Below are positions 8,607 to 17,640 of a stretch of 57,646 nt of DNA, in pieces (the first letter of the stretch is position 1; every line of letters begins with the position of its first letter). Origin of the DNA: Muribaculaceae bacterium (GTDB lineage: Bacteria; Bacteroidota; Bacteroidia; Bacteroidales; Muribaculaceae); contig JAKVKZ010000014.1 of assembly GCA_022484565.1 (NCBI GenBank), positions 1-57,646 of the forward strand, in the 5' to 3' direction. The translations under genes and the position numbers were made by a program. The notes below the pieces were generated by a model, which worked only from the letters and a program-made list of their open reading frames with translations, did no database searches and had not been told where the DNA came from.

Positions 8607-10247
8607 CTATTTATTACCTATTAACTTGATGGTATAATCGAGAGCATCCTTTTCGGGGACTTGGAAGTCGGGAATAGTGCCTTGGATGTCGGTTTCGTCA
8701 GCATCATATTGCCAGAAACGCTTGTAGGAAATGCCGCAAGTGAGATGCGAAACTGGCAGAGTGTATTCGAGACGGTCGCCGAAACAAACGTTCATGCCTC
8801 CACTTTCCTCACCGATTATTGTTCCCATCTTGAACTGCTTGAAAGCCCAAGAGAAAGAGCCTGCTGAAGAGAAGGTGTTGTGGCTGATGAGGAGGTAAAC
8901 TTTGCCGGTGAAGCGCAATGGATTGCTTTGCAATGGGATGAGCGAAGTGTTATCGCTTGATTGATAGTACCAGTTAGGAGTGGAGCGTGTTGAACCGAGC
9001 AATTTTTGAGTGGTGGGAGTGATGCGCATAATGGCGCGACCGAACTGCTGGAAAGGCACTGGAGAGATGTATTGGAACAATACATCGCCAACTTCGGAGA
9101 TGCCACCGCCATTGTGACGGATGTCGATAATCAAATCGTTGATTTTATTTTTCTTTAGAACGGTGAACATGGAGTCGGCAAACGACTTCATCTTTTGAGG
9201 ATTGGAGAAACTACGGAAATCCATGACGGCAATTTTCTTACCTTTAATTATGCGGAGAGAATAATAGGGTTTTGCGGAATTCTTGGATTTTTCGCCACTC
9301 ATCCTTGACTCTGATTCAGCTACAGTCATCGGCAGCAGCGTCGTCTGGCGGGTTTGCCCCTTATATTCATAAGTGACGTTATATTTATCGGCTTTATAAA
9401 GTGACTGAAACAATGCGATATTGATGTCGTGCAGACGAATAAGCTTGAAGAAATAGCGTTCGCCACTGGCATAGCGCATCATGTTGGCAGCAATGTCCTT
9501 GTAACTGTTGCCATTGACGGAAAGCACTTTTGCACCGATAGGGATGATATTGTCGATGCAACTTGTGACGGTGAAAGTGGAATCGTTTGAATCAACATCG
9601 AGAATTAAAGGCATGCGCTTTAAAGTGCTGCGAGCATTATTGTCGGAGAAAATATGGTAAGGGAAATTCATTGAGGTGTGCCCGTCGCCAATAAGCGTGA
9701 CCAGCGGGGCAATGCGATTGTAGAGTTCGACGTCGGTCAATGAATCGGGAAGAGAACCCTTAACGTCGCTGACAGCCTGAAGATATGCGCCCTGATTGCA
9801 AACTGAAAACATGTTGGGATGGACTTGGCTGATGGTGTAAATCAGTGCATCAATGTCGAATTTAGCCTGAGCGCGGCTCAATTTGCCACTGGCTGCCACT
9901 TTAGTGATTTCTTTGGGGGCATCTTCGAGAGGGTTGGGCGACACCCATTTGATTTGTGTGAAGGCAGAGTCCTTGCCATTGAGAAGGACTACAAAATTAG
10001 TGGATTCATTCGTCTTGCCACTGAAAGTAATGGTGTCGATATCACTTGCAAAGGTGACGAATTGGGCAGAAGACTTATAGACATCAAGACCTGCCGGCGG
10101 CCAAGCCACCCATTCTGATGACGACAATCGGCCATTCTCAAAGATTTTGAGATGGGGGTCGTTGGCTTTCAAAATTGGTTGAGAGGAAAATGCCGAAAAT
10201 GCAGTTGCAAAAATCAGCAAAAACAGAGTAAATGATTTTTTCATCAT
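8607..10247 (-). CDS. Secreted S41-family (C-terminal processing) serine peptidase
   Basis: A 546-residue exported peptidase. The start at 10247 gives a clear signal peptide (MMKKSFTLFLLIFATAFSAF) and removes a 26-residue extension without signal character. A unique N-terminal region (to about 115) is followed by the S41 core: DALIYTISQVHPN, GDGHTSMNF, a PDZ-like section around VLSVNGNSYKDI, IIDIRHNGGG, and the catalytic Ser segment HNTFSSAGSFSW with SSAG near residue 460. This resembles tricorn/photosystem-II-processing-like peptidases, acting in the periplasm or at the surface. It is monocistronic with a hairpin downstream. The substrate is unknown; scavenging of peptides is possible. Confidence 0.85.
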   Translation of the reverse strand: MMKKSFTLFLLIFATAFSAFSSQPILKANDPHLKIFENGRLSSSEWVAWPPAGLDVYKSSAQFVTFASDIDTITFSGKTNESTNFVVLLNGKDSAFTQIKWVSPNPLEDAPKEITKVAASGKLSRAQAKFDIDALIYTISQVHPNMFSVCNQGAYLQAVSDVKGSLPDSLTDVELYNRIAPLVTLIGDGHTSMNFPYHIFSDNNARSTLKRMPLILDVDSNDSTFTVTSCIDNIIPIGAKVLSVNGNSYKDIAANMMRYASGERYFFKLIRLHDINIALFQSLYKADKYNVTYEYKGQTRQTTLLPMTVAESESRMSGEKSKNSAKPYYSLRIIKGKKIAVMDFRSFSNPQKMKSFADSMFTVLKKNKINDLIIDIRHNGGGISEVGDVLFQYISPVPFQQFGRAIMRITPTTQKLLGSTRSTPNWYYQSSDNTSLIPLQSNPLRFTGKVYLLISHNTFSSAGSFSWAFKQFKMGTIIGEESGGMNVCFGDRLEYTLPVSHLTCGISYKRFWQYDADETDIQGTIPDFQVPEKDALDYTIKLIGNK

Positions 10248-10459
10248 GTTGTGTCGTAATGGTTGATTAGTATTGAAAATTATGCTTCTAATTTTAAGAC
10301 GTAAGTAGTAACGGAAATGTTGCAAAAAAAATGGGGTTTTTGTATTTTTCTGTCACTTTAACTGATTTTGCAATTTATTGTTAGCTCAAACATTGGTTAT
10401 ACAGTCTCGGAAAAAGAAATTAAAACTGCGTTTTATTTCGTTTTTCACTCGACTTGCAC

Positions 10460-10467
10460 TATCTTTG
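10460..10467 (+). promoter_or_regulatory. -7 box TATCTTTG of the ileS operon
   Basis: TATCTTTG matches TAnnTTTG and lies 35 nt before the ileS ATG. The T-rich stretch 20 nt upstream lacks a clean TTTG. The gap 10248-10459, between the divergent S41 gene and this box, shows nothing else clear. Confidence 0.6.
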
Positions 10468-10502
10468 CACAAAAATTTTAAAAGAGGCATTTTAACGGCT
10501 TT

Positions 10503-13500
10503 ATGAAGAAATTTAAAGAATATAATAGTTTCAATCTCTCCGATATCAATAAAGAAGTCCTGAAGAAATGGGACGAAGAGAAGGTGTTTGCCGAAAGCAT
10601 AAAAGAACGTGACGGCGCACCATCGTTCGTGTTTTATGAAGGACCGCCGTCGGCAAACGGAATGCCGGGTATTCATCACGTGATGGCCCGCACTATAAAG
10701 GACATAGTGTGTCGGTTCAAAACGATGAAGGGGTATCAGGTGATGCGTAAAGCCGGATGGGACACTCACGGACTGCCTGTGGAGCTTGGCGTGGAGAAAT
10801 CGCTCGGAATTACAAAGGAAGACATTGGTAAGAAGATTTCGGTTGACGACTATAATTCATCGTGCCGCCACGAGGTGATGAAATACACCAAAGAGTGGGA
10901 AGACTTGACGCATAAGATGGGATATTGGGTTGACATGAAGAACCCTTATATCACATACGACAACCGCTACATCGAAACACTCTGGTGGCTTCTGAAACAG
11001 CTGTACAAGAAAGGCTATCTTTATAAAGGCTATACAATCCAGCCATATTCGCCGGCAGCAGGAACGGGACTAAGCTCACACGAACTAAATCAGCCGGGAT
11101 GCTACCGCGAAGTGAAGGACACAACCTGCACAGCGCAATTCAAGATGAAAGCGCCAAAGGCCGACATGACAGGGTGGGGCGAGCCTTATTTCCTCGCATG
11201 GACCACAACGCCATGGACATTGCCATCGAACACCGCACTTTGCGTGGGCGCAAACATAGAATATAATGTAGTACGCACATATAACCCATATTCTGGAAAA
11301 CCAATCACAGCAGTGGTGGGCGCACCGCTTATGGGACAGATATTCAATCCCAAAGCAGCCGATAAAGCACTCGAAGACTATAAAAAAGGTGACAAACTTG
11401 TACCTTTCAAGGTAGTAGGGAGCTATAAAGGCAGCGAACTCGTGGGAATGGAATATGAGCAGCTTCTGCCGTGGGTAAACCCCGGTGAGGGTGCATTCAG
11501 AGTGATTTCGGGTGACTTCGTAACGACTGAAGACGGTACGGGAATAGTCCACATTGCTCCTACATTCGGTGCCGACGATAATAAGGTGGCAAAGCTGACA
11601 GGCGTGCCGCCGCTCATGATGCTCGACAAAGACGGCAACCGCCGCCCGATGGTGGACATGACAGGTAAATTCTACCGCGTTGAAGACCTCGACAAAGACT
11701 TCGTGAAGGCGAATGTGAATGTGGAGGAATATTCAAAATATGCCGGACGCTTCGTGAAGAATGCCTACGATAACACTCTTCCCGCTGACGCCGACACACT
11801 CGACGTTGACCTTTGCGTGATGCTGAAGGCAACCGACAGAGTGTTCAAGATAGAAAAGCATGTGCACAGTTATCCTCACTGCTGGCGCACCGACAAACCA
11901 GTGCTTTATTATCCGCTCGACAGCTGGTTCATAAAGAGTACAGCCGCACGCGATAAGATGATTGAGCTGAACAAGACAATCAACTGGAAACCTGAGGCAA
12001 CAGGCTCAGGACGTTTCGGAAAATGGCTTGAGAACCTTCAGGACTGGAACTTGTCGCGCAGCCGCTATTGGGGTACACCGCTTCCAATATGGCGTACAGA
12101 GGACAATGCTGAGGAAAAATGCATTGAAAGCGTTGAAGAACTTTACAACGAAATAGAGAAATCGGTGAAGGCAGGACTGATGAAAAGCAATCCATACGCC
12201 GACAAGGGCTTCAAGTCCGGGGTGTACACAGCCGAGAACTACGAAAAGATTGACCTGCACCGCCCATACGTTGACCAGATAATTCTGGTGAGCGACAGCG
12301 GCAAACCGATGAAACGCGAACTTGACCTGATAGACGTGTGGTTCGATTCAGGCTCAATGCCTTACGCGCAAATCCACTATCCATTCGAGAACAAGGAAGC
12401 ATTCGACAGCGGCAAGGTATATCCTGCTGATTTCATTGCCGAAGGCGTTGACCAGACGCGCGGATGGTTCTTCACACTTCATGCCATTGCAAGCATGGTG
12501 TTTGGCAGCGTTGCTTACAAGTCGGTAATATCCAACGGACTTGTGCTCGATAAGAAAGGCGAGAAGATGAGCAAACGTCTGGGCAATGCAGTGGATCCAT
12601 TCGGACAAATAGAGAAATACGGTTCCGATCCGTTAAGGTGGTACATGATATCCAACTCCTCACCATGGGACAATCTGAAATTCGACAGTGCAGGTGTGGA
12701 AGAAGTGGGCCGCAAATTCTTCGGAACATTATATAACACATATTCATTCTTTGCACTTTATGCCAATGTTGACGGTTTCGACGGCAGCCAGGCAGCGGTG
12801 CCAGTGGCAGAGCGTCCTGAAATTGACCGTTGGATAATCTCGCTGCTCAACTCGCTCGTGAAGGAAGTTGACAAGCAATTGAGCGACTATGAGCCAACCA
12901 AGGCAGCACGCGCCATACAGGAATTTGTGGGCGACAACCTCAGCAACTGGTACGTGAGACTGAACCGCAAACGCTTCTGGGGTGGAGAACTGAACAAGGA
13001 TAAGATTGCAGCATATCAGACACTTTATCAGTGCCTTGAGACAGTAGCACTGCTTATGGCTCCAGTGTCGCCGTTCTTCTCTGACCGGCTTTACCGTGAC
13101 TTGACATCGGTGGTGAAAGGCGAGAGCAAGTCGGTGCATTTGGCATTGTTCCCGACAGTTGACGAAAGCGTGATAAACAAGCCGCTTGAGGAGCAGATGA
13201 AGGTTGCACAGGACATCACGTCGATGGTGCTTTCACTCCGCCGCAAGGAGAATCTGAAAGTGCGCATTCCGCTAAGCACAATCATGGTGCCTGCTCTTGA
13301 TGAGAGGCAAAAAGCCGACATCGAAGCAATGAGCGGGCTGATTCTGCACGAGGTGAATGTGAAGAACATCAAGATTGTGAACAACGAAGAAGGCATATTG
13401 GTGAAGCGCGTGAAACCTGATTTCAAGAAACTCGGACCGAAATTCGGAAAGAGTATGAAGCAGGTGGCTGCTGCACTCACCACCATGAGCCAGAAGGACA

Positions 13501-13931
13501 TAATAGAATTTGAAAAGACAGGCACATTTGTCATAAAGACCGACAACGGCGACGCTACGGTAGAAGTGGCCGATGTGGAGATAATATCGGAAGATATTCC
13601 GGGATGGCTCGTTGCCAACGAAGGCAACCTGACAGTAGCCCTTGACATAACAGTGACTGAAGACTTGCGGCGTGAAGGCGTGGCCCGCGAAATCGTGAAC
13701 CGCATCCAGAACATACGCAAGAGCAAAGACTTTGACATTACCGACAAGATAATGGTGAAGATTGCACCGAACGAGAACACCGACGAGGCTGTAAAGGAGT
13801 TCAGCGACTATATAGCCAAGCAGGTACTTGCCAATTCCATAGAGATAGCCGATGTGAAAGAAAGCGACGGCGCCGTAGAATTGGATTTCGACGAATACAA
13901 GACATTTGTAACCGTTGAGAAAGTTAAATGA
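10503..13931 (+). CDS. ileS: Isoleucyl-tRNA synthetase, type 2 (eukaryote-like)
   Basis: Charges tRNA-Ile with isoleucine. At 1142 residues it is longer than the classical bacterial enzyme (about 930-960) and has the eukaryote-like IleRS2 look: the HIGH-type motif reads PGIHH (residues 55-59), preceded by FYEGPPSANG, the editing domain contains TTPWTLPSNTALCV, and the KMSKS-type motif is GEKMSKRLGN (near residue 688). The anticodon-binding domain follows, with a long C-terminal extension (from about 920). IleRS2 enzymes are known to be poorly inhibited by mupirocin, so intrinsic tolerance is expected. It is the first gene of an operon with a dksA-like gene, lspA and a DUF4296 lipoprotein. Confidence 0.96.
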   Translation: MKKFKEYNSFNLSDINKEVLKKWDEEKVFAESIKERDGAPSFVFYEGPPSANGMPGIHHVMARTIKDIVCRFKTMKGYQVMRKAGWDTHGLPVELGVEKSLGITKEDIGKKISVDDYNSSCRHEVMKYTKEWEDLTHKMGYWVDMKNPYITYDNRYIETLWWLLKQLYKKGYLYKGYTIQPYSPAAGTGLSSHELNQPGCYREVKDTTCTAQFKMKAPKADMTGWGEPYFLAWTTTPWTLPSNTALCVGANIEYNVVRTYNPYSGKPITAVVGAPLMGQIFNPKAADKALEDYKKGDKLVPFKVVGSYKGSELVGMEYEQLLPWVNPGEGAFRVISGDFVTTEDGTGIVHIAPTFGADDNKVAKLTGVPPLMMLDKDGNRRPMVDMTGKFYRVEDLDKDFVKANVNVEEYSKYAGRFVKNAYDNTLPADADTLDVDLCVMLKATDRVFKIEKHVHSYPHCWRTDKPVLYYPLDSWFIKSTAARDKMIELNKTINWKPEATGSGRFGKWLENLQDWNLSRSRYWGTPLPIWRTEDNAEEKCIESVEELYNEIEKSVKAGLMKSNPYADKGFKSGVYTAENYEKIDLHRPYVDQIILVSDSGKPMKRELDLIDVWFDSGSMPYAQIHYPFENKEAFDSGKVYPADFIAEGVDQTRGWFFTLHAIASMVFGSVAYKSVISNGLVLDKKGEKMSKRLGNAVDPFGQIEKYGSDPLRWYMISNSSPWDNLKFDSAGVEEVGRKFFGTLYNTYSFFALYANVDGFDGSQAAVPVAERPEIDRWIISLLNSLVKEVDKQLSDYEPTKAARAIQEFVGDNLSNWYVRLNRKRFWGGELNKDKIAAYQTLYQCLETVALLMAPVSPFFSDRLYRDLTSVVKGESKSVHLALFPTVDESVINKPLEEQMKVAQDITSMVLSLRRKENLKVRIPLSTIMVPALDERQKADIEAMSGLILHEVNVKNIKIVNNEEGILVKRVKPDFKKLGPKFGKSMKQVAAALTTMSQKDIIEFEKTGTFVIKTDNGDATVEVADVEIISEDIPGWLVANEGNLTVALDITVTEDLRREGVAREIVNRIQNIRKSKDFDITDKIMVKIAPNENTDEAVKEFSDYIAKQVLANSIEIADVKESDGAVELDFDEYKTFVTVEKVK

Positions 13932-13970
13932 AATAAAACGTAAAACTAAAATAAACAGAGGACTTATTCC

Positions 13971-14357
13971 ATGGCCGAGAAAACAAGGTATTCCGATGAG
14001 GAACTTCAAGAATTCAAACAGTTGATTCTTGAAAAATTGGATAAAGCTGAGAAAGATTATGAGTTGCTCAGATCCAACATAATGAACACAGACGGTAATG
14101 ACACAGCCGATACGTCACCTACATTCAAGGTGCTTGAGGAAGGTGCCAATACCCTGAACAAAGAAGAAGCCGGACAGCAGGCACAACGCCTGCAGAAGTT
14201 CATCCAGAAACTTCAGGCAGCATTGGTACGCATAGAGAACAAGACATACGGAATCTGCCGCGAGACAGGCAAATTGATTCCTAAGGAGCGCCTGCGCGCC
14301 GTGCCTCATGCCACACTCGCCATTGAGGTGAAGGAGAACGAGGCAAAGAAGAAATAA
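13971..14357 (+). CDS. DksA/TraR-family transcription factor, degenerate zinc finger
   Basis: A 128-residue protein of the DksA/TraR type: an N-terminal helix, a coiled-coil hairpin (about 10-85) and a C-terminal globular segment around YGICRETGKLIPKERLRAVP. Canonical DksA has two CxxC pairs; here only one Cys (in GIC) is present, so the zinc site is lost while the fold-defining sequence is kept, as I recall for other Bacteroidota DksA proteins. It probably binds RNA polymerase through the secondary channel and tunes initiation with ppGpp. It lies 39 nt after ileS and 20 nt before lspA, with no terminator between, so it is in the same operon. Confidence 0.88.
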   Translation: MAEKTRYSDEELQEFKQLILEKLDKAEKDYELLRSNIMNTDGNDTADTSPTFKVLEEGANTLNKEEAGQQAQRLQKFIQKLQAALVRIENKTYGICRETGKLIPKERLRAVPHATLAIEVKENEAKKK

Positions 14358-14377
14358 AACGGAGTAAGACAGAATAG

Positions 14378-15037
14378 ATGAAGGTTAGCAAAGGATGGCT
14401 TGCGGTGATAGTAATCGTCGCCGTGATAGTTATCGATCAAGTGATGAAAATTTGGGTAAAGACCCATTTCTTCTATAATGAGGAATATGCCATCACTGAT
14501 TGGTTCAGAATACATTTCATTGAAAACAACGGAATGGCATTCGGATATGAATGGGGCAGCAAGCTGCTGCTCACATGGTTCAGAATAATTGCCGTCGGGC
14601 TGTTCATCTATTATATTTGGAAAATAAAGGCACGTCCTGAGATAAAGAAAGGCTACATAGTGTGCATAGCCATGATTACAGCCGGAGCATTCGGCAACGT
14701 AATCGACTGCATAGCATACGGCCTTATTTTCAACAGCCCGGGATTCCCGGATGTGGCAATGCTGTTTCCGCCCGAGGGAGGATATGGCACATTGTTCCAC
14801 GGTCGTGTGGTGGATATGCTCTACTTTCCGTTGATGCAATGGGATTGGCCTACATGGATGCCGGGAGTAGGCGGTGACCATTTCATCTTTTTCCAACCGA
14901 TATTCAATATTGCCGATGCCGCGCTCAGCGTAGGAGTGATGATATTGATATTCTTCTATCCGAAAAGTCTTTCTTCACTTTCAGGAAAGAAAGGCGTGAA
15001 AGCGGAAGAGAAAGAGAATCAGGAAGCAAATAAATAA
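14378..15037 (+). CDS. lspA: Lipoprotein signal peptidase LspA
   Basis: Signal peptidase II, an inner-membrane aspartyl protease that cleaves prolipoproteins before the lipidated Cys. The 219 residues show four hydrophobic segments and the family motifs NNGMAFG (50-56), GAFGNVIDC (103-111), GRVVDMLYFP with catalytic Asp146, and IFNIADAALSVG with catalytic Asp180. The insertion of about 30 residues between GNVID and GRVVD, and the basic tail after the last helix, make it longer than the Escherichia coli enzyme (164 residues); I recall this as usual in Bacteroidota. It sits between the dksA-like gene and a lipoprotein gene that is itself a predicted substrate. Confidence 0.95.
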   Translation: MKVSKGWLAVIVIVAVIVIDQVMKIWVKTHFFYNEEYAITDWFRIHFIENNGMAFGYEWGSKLLLTWFRIIAVGLFIYYIWKIKARPEIKKGYIVCIAMITAGAFGNVIDCIAYGLIFNSPGFPDVAMLFPPEGGYGTLFHGRVVDMLYFPLMQWDWPTWMPGVGGDHFIFFQPIFNIADAALSVGVMILIFFYPKSLSSLSGKKGVKAEEKENQEANK

Positions 15038-15040
15038 CAG

Positions 15041-16048
15041 ATGCGTAAACTGTTGGCCATATTACTTTTGTGCATGGTGTTGACTGCATGTGACAACACC
15101 CCAAGCAATGTACTCAGCAAGAGTGATATGGTTGACCTGATGACAGATGTTGAGATAGGTGAGGCCATGGTTCAGACCGAAAGCGGCATCTATCACAACG
15201 ATTCCCTCCGCAATGTGATGCGCCAATCAGTATTTCAGAAGCACAATGTGACACAGGAAGAATACGACACGTCGCTTGTGTGGTACGGCCATCATATCGA
15301 CAAATACATCGAAGTTTACAAAGAGGTGGTGGTACGATTGCAAGACAGGCAAAAAGACCTCGCAAGCCAAAAGGAAACGCCGAAGAACGGCATCAGTGGC
15401 CAGCAAGTAGGCGGAAACACGGGTGGAAGCCTGCGCAAGCAATATTCTGCGACCAAGGGCGACACAATCGACATGTGGAAAGAGGACAGATTGTACGTAC
15501 TTGGCAATAACCTCGGAAAAATGATTCTGAAATTCGATTATCCGGCCAACGGCTCAGCACGTCAGGGCGACCGCTACGACCTCATGTTCAGAATGTTCAA
15601 CAACATCAGCAAAGTGGACGTGTATTTAGGCGTGGATTATTTCGACGGCTCAACATCGTTCGTGTTCAGAACCATGAGTTTTGAAGGACAGAATGAAGTT
15701 CCGCTTCAGACGGATTCCACTCGCCGAGTGAAACGTATTTACGGATACATTTCTTATGACCCGAAAGTGAAAGAAATGCTGTTTATCGACAATCTGCAAT
15801 TGCTCCGCACACATATCGACCGCCGCAATTATGAAATTTATAACGTTCAGAAGTGGATTGGACGAAAAAGCAAAGTAAAGAAAGCGACCGCCGCCAGCCA
15901 GAGCAGTAACCCTAATGCACCGCAAACTGTGTCAACACAGACTTTAGTGCCGCCAAGGGGTAAATTCGTGCCGAAACCCGGTCTGAACAAGGGAAATCAC
16001 ACGCTGCATGTACAGAATTCACCGAATTCGCAGCACATTCCACATTGA
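15041..16048 (+). CDS. DUF4296-type lipoprotein
   Basis: A 335-residue predicted lipoprotein. The signal sequence ends in the lipobox LTAC (about 14-17), and the region LSKSDMVDLMTDVEIGEAMV with the following YHNDSLRNVMRQSVFQKHNVT matches the DUF4296 pattern, a Bacteroidota-specific family of unknown function. The central part (about 140-275) looks beta-rich, and the C-terminus is a low-complexity tail rich in Ser, Gln, Pro and Asn. It starts 3 nt after lspA, so translation is probably coupled. Anchoring in the periplasm or outer membrane is expected; its role is unknown. Confidence 0.8.
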   Translation: MRKLLAILLLCMVLTACDNTPSNVLSKSDMVDLMTDVEIGEAMVQTESGIYHNDSLRNVMRQSVFQKHNVTQEEYDTSLVWYGHHIDKYIEVYKEVVVRLQDRQKDLASQKETPKNGISGQQVGGNTGGSLRKQYSATKGDTIDMWKEDRLYVLGNNLGKMILKFDYPANGSARQGDRYDLMFRMFNNISKVDVYLGVDYFDGSTSFVFRTMSFEGQNEVPLQTDSTRRVKRIYGYISYDPKVKEMLFIDNLQLLRTHIDRRNYEIYNVQKWIGRKSKVKKATAASQSSNPNAPQTVSTQTLVPPRGKFVPKPGLNKGNHTLHVQNSPNSQHIPH

Positions 16049-16057
16049 TACACTGAA

Positions 16058-16396
16058 ATGAGGCGATTTATCGCAAACCACATAGTGAGCGGGCAACGAG
16101 TACACTTACATTCCGTCGTGAGCATTGATGACGACGGCAAATTGCTTGGAATTGACGCTTTCAGGGAGGAAACTGAGGGGACAATTTATGTTGAGGGAAT
16201 AATAATCATCGGTAACATTAGGCTGCCTGAAAAGCTTCACCAAATTGAATCAGTGCTTGATGAGAATCTTGACATCACATTGGAACATCTTAAGAAATTC
16301 ATGACTGAAAATGACCTTTGCCCGAAGGCGGGCGAAAGAGTAACAGTAGTTTCGGCTGACCGCTTTAAAAAGCGAGCCGAGGTTATCGCATCTTGA
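16058..16396 (+). CDS. Small protein of unknown function
   Basis: A 112-residue protein that I do not recognise. It has no signal peptide or membrane segment. The N-terminal 60 residues alternate hydrophobic and polar residues (RRFIANHIVSG, VSIDDDGKLLGI, GTIYVEGIIIIG), suggesting a small beta-sheet domain, followed by a helical region (LPEKLHQIESVLDENLD, LEHLKKFMTE). It begins 9 nt after the DUF4296 lipoprotein, so it is probably the last gene of the ileS operon. Its 3' end overlaps the convergent yraN gene by 14 nt. Size, composition and operon position support a real gene. Confidence 0.65.
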   Translation: MRRFIANHIVSGQRVHLHSVVSIDDDGKLLGIDAFREETEGTIYVEGIIIIGNIRLPEKLHQIESVLDENLDITLEHLKKFMTENDLCPKAGERVTVVSADRFKKRAEVIAS

Positions 16397-16772
16397 AACG
16401 AGGCTGATAACTTTTCAGAGGAGCACGGAAAGCATCGGGAATGTGCTCAATTTTGAAATTTCCATCCTTACCAATCAGAGAAATAACATCGAACTGAACT
16501 TCCTGCGGAAGGTTGTTGCAGCGGATATAAGTGTCGGCAGCATGCACGAGGTTCATGATTTTCTTTTTATCAATTGCATCGAGCGGGTCAACATAGTTAG
16601 TTGACCGCGTTTTCACCTCGACAATCACGATACGGTTGTCGTGTTCGGCTACAATGTCGATTTCAAGGCGGTTCATGTGCCAATTAGTCTCGCGGATTGT
16701 GTAACCCTGAGTAATGAGATATTCGGTGGCGATAGTTTCACCTTCCTTGCCGAGTTTGTTATGCAGTGCCAT
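16383..16772 (-). CDS. YraN/UPF0102-family endonuclease-like protein
   Basis: A 129-residue protein of the YraN family, with a PD-(D/E)xK nuclease-like fold. The conserved residues are visible: GxxGE (8-11) in KLGKEGETIA, Glu37 and Asp39 in RLEIDIV, and Glu52-x-Lys54 in VEVKTRS. Members resemble archaeal Holliday-junction resolvases, but the cellular role is unproven. It is encoded 5 nt downstream of an AlkD-like gene on the same strand, which suggests a two-gene unit linked to DNA metabolism. Its 3' end overlaps the convergent small gene by 14 nt. Confidence 0.9.
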   Translation of the reverse strand: MALHNKLGKEGETIATEYLITQGYTIRETNWHMNRLEIDIVAEHDNRIVIVEVKTRSTNYVDPLDAIDKKKIMNLVHAADTYIRCNNLPQEVQFDVISLIGKDGNFKIEHIPDAFRAPLKSYQPRFKMR

Positions 16773-16777
16773 GGTGG

Positions 16778-17341
16778 TTAACCCTCGTTGATTTCATCAA
16801 TTATCGACTGTGCCAAGTGCTTGGTAACGGTGTTGTTACTGCCAATCTCCGAAGTTGCGAATTTCGATAGGAAATGCCTGTCAACAGGCTTGCGTAGAAC
16901 CAGCAGATTCATTGCGAGGCGCAGGGCAAGATAGCGGACAAGGGCGCGCTCATTATCAGCGAAAGAGCGGCATAAAGATTCAGCGAACGCAGTGTAACGA
17001 AGTAAGCGGTGGCAAAGCACATCGGCAATTTCCTGATTTTCAATTGACTCAATCCATTGCTTAGCCAAATCCTCAGTAAATTCATCTTTCGGGAAAAGCA
17101 TTGGAGCCAGCATACGGCTTTCGCGCACGGTAACATTTTCCCATAGCGTTTGCGCCAATTGTGAATTTTGAGGGAACCTGCTGCTGATTTCCACCACCTG
17201 CGGAAGATTAAGGCCGAACACAATGGCATGAGGGTCGCCAGCCGAGCGCAGACGGTCGGCAATCACACCATTGCGGAATGCGAAAAACTCCTGCTTAATC
17301 TCGCGGATGCAGTTACTGATATTTATTTCCTCGTTTTCCAT
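16778..17341 (-). CDS. Helical-repeat protein, possibly AlkD-like DNA alkylation repair
   Basis: A 187-residue, mostly helical soluble protein. The sequence CIREIKQEFFAFRNGVIADR, the segment IVFGLNLPQVVEI, and the pattern RESRMLAPMLFPKDEFTEDLAKQWI recall the HEAT-like repeats of AlkD-type DNA glycosylase relatives, in which a scaffold of helical pairs cradles damaged DNA. I cannot confirm the catalytic residues, so the function is tentative. It lies immediately upstream of yraN on the minus strand with a 5-nt gap. The 299-nt region upstream (17342-17640), shared with the divergent purU, contains the purU promoter; no clear box was found for this gene. Confidence 0.55.
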   Translation of the reverse strand: MENEEINISNCIREIKQEFFAFRNGVIADRLRSAGDPHAIVFGLNLPQVVEISSRFPQNSQLAQTLWENVTVRESRMLAPMLFPKDEFTEDLAKQWIESIENQEIADVLCHRLLRYTAFAESLCRSFADNERALVRYLALRLAMNLLVLRKPVDRHFLSKFATSEIGSNNTVTKHLAQSIIDEINEG

Positions 17342-17580
17342 ATATTCAGGATATTATTTGAAGATTGAAAGGCACGTCAGCCGTCGCCCGGCATGCGCAA
17401 AGCATAAATAAGAGCAAAATGCGGCAATAATTTCTCATCGTAATCTTTCAATATATTTTGTGCCGCTAAGTTACTAATAAAACGTGAGGTAGCCAACCTT
17501 AATAAAGTCTTTTCAAAAAGTGCTGAAATTATTGCGAATTAAAGCCAAAAATGGGCATAAAATGTCGATTTCATTACAAA

Positions 17581-17615
17581 GTGCTTGATAAGCACGCAAT
17601 TTTACGCTAACTTTG
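17581..17615 (+). promoter_or_regulatory. Promoter of purU with overlapping dyad
   Basis: TAACTTTG (17608-17615) is a good -7 box; TTG at 17585-17587 lies 20 nt upstream as -33. A small perfect dyad GTGCTT-gat-AAGCAC (17581-17595) overlaps the -33 element and could be an operator. The leader to the ATG is about 20 nt. Confidence 0.55.
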
Positions 17616-17640
17616 CAGGCTAAAAGGATTTTAAAAAATA

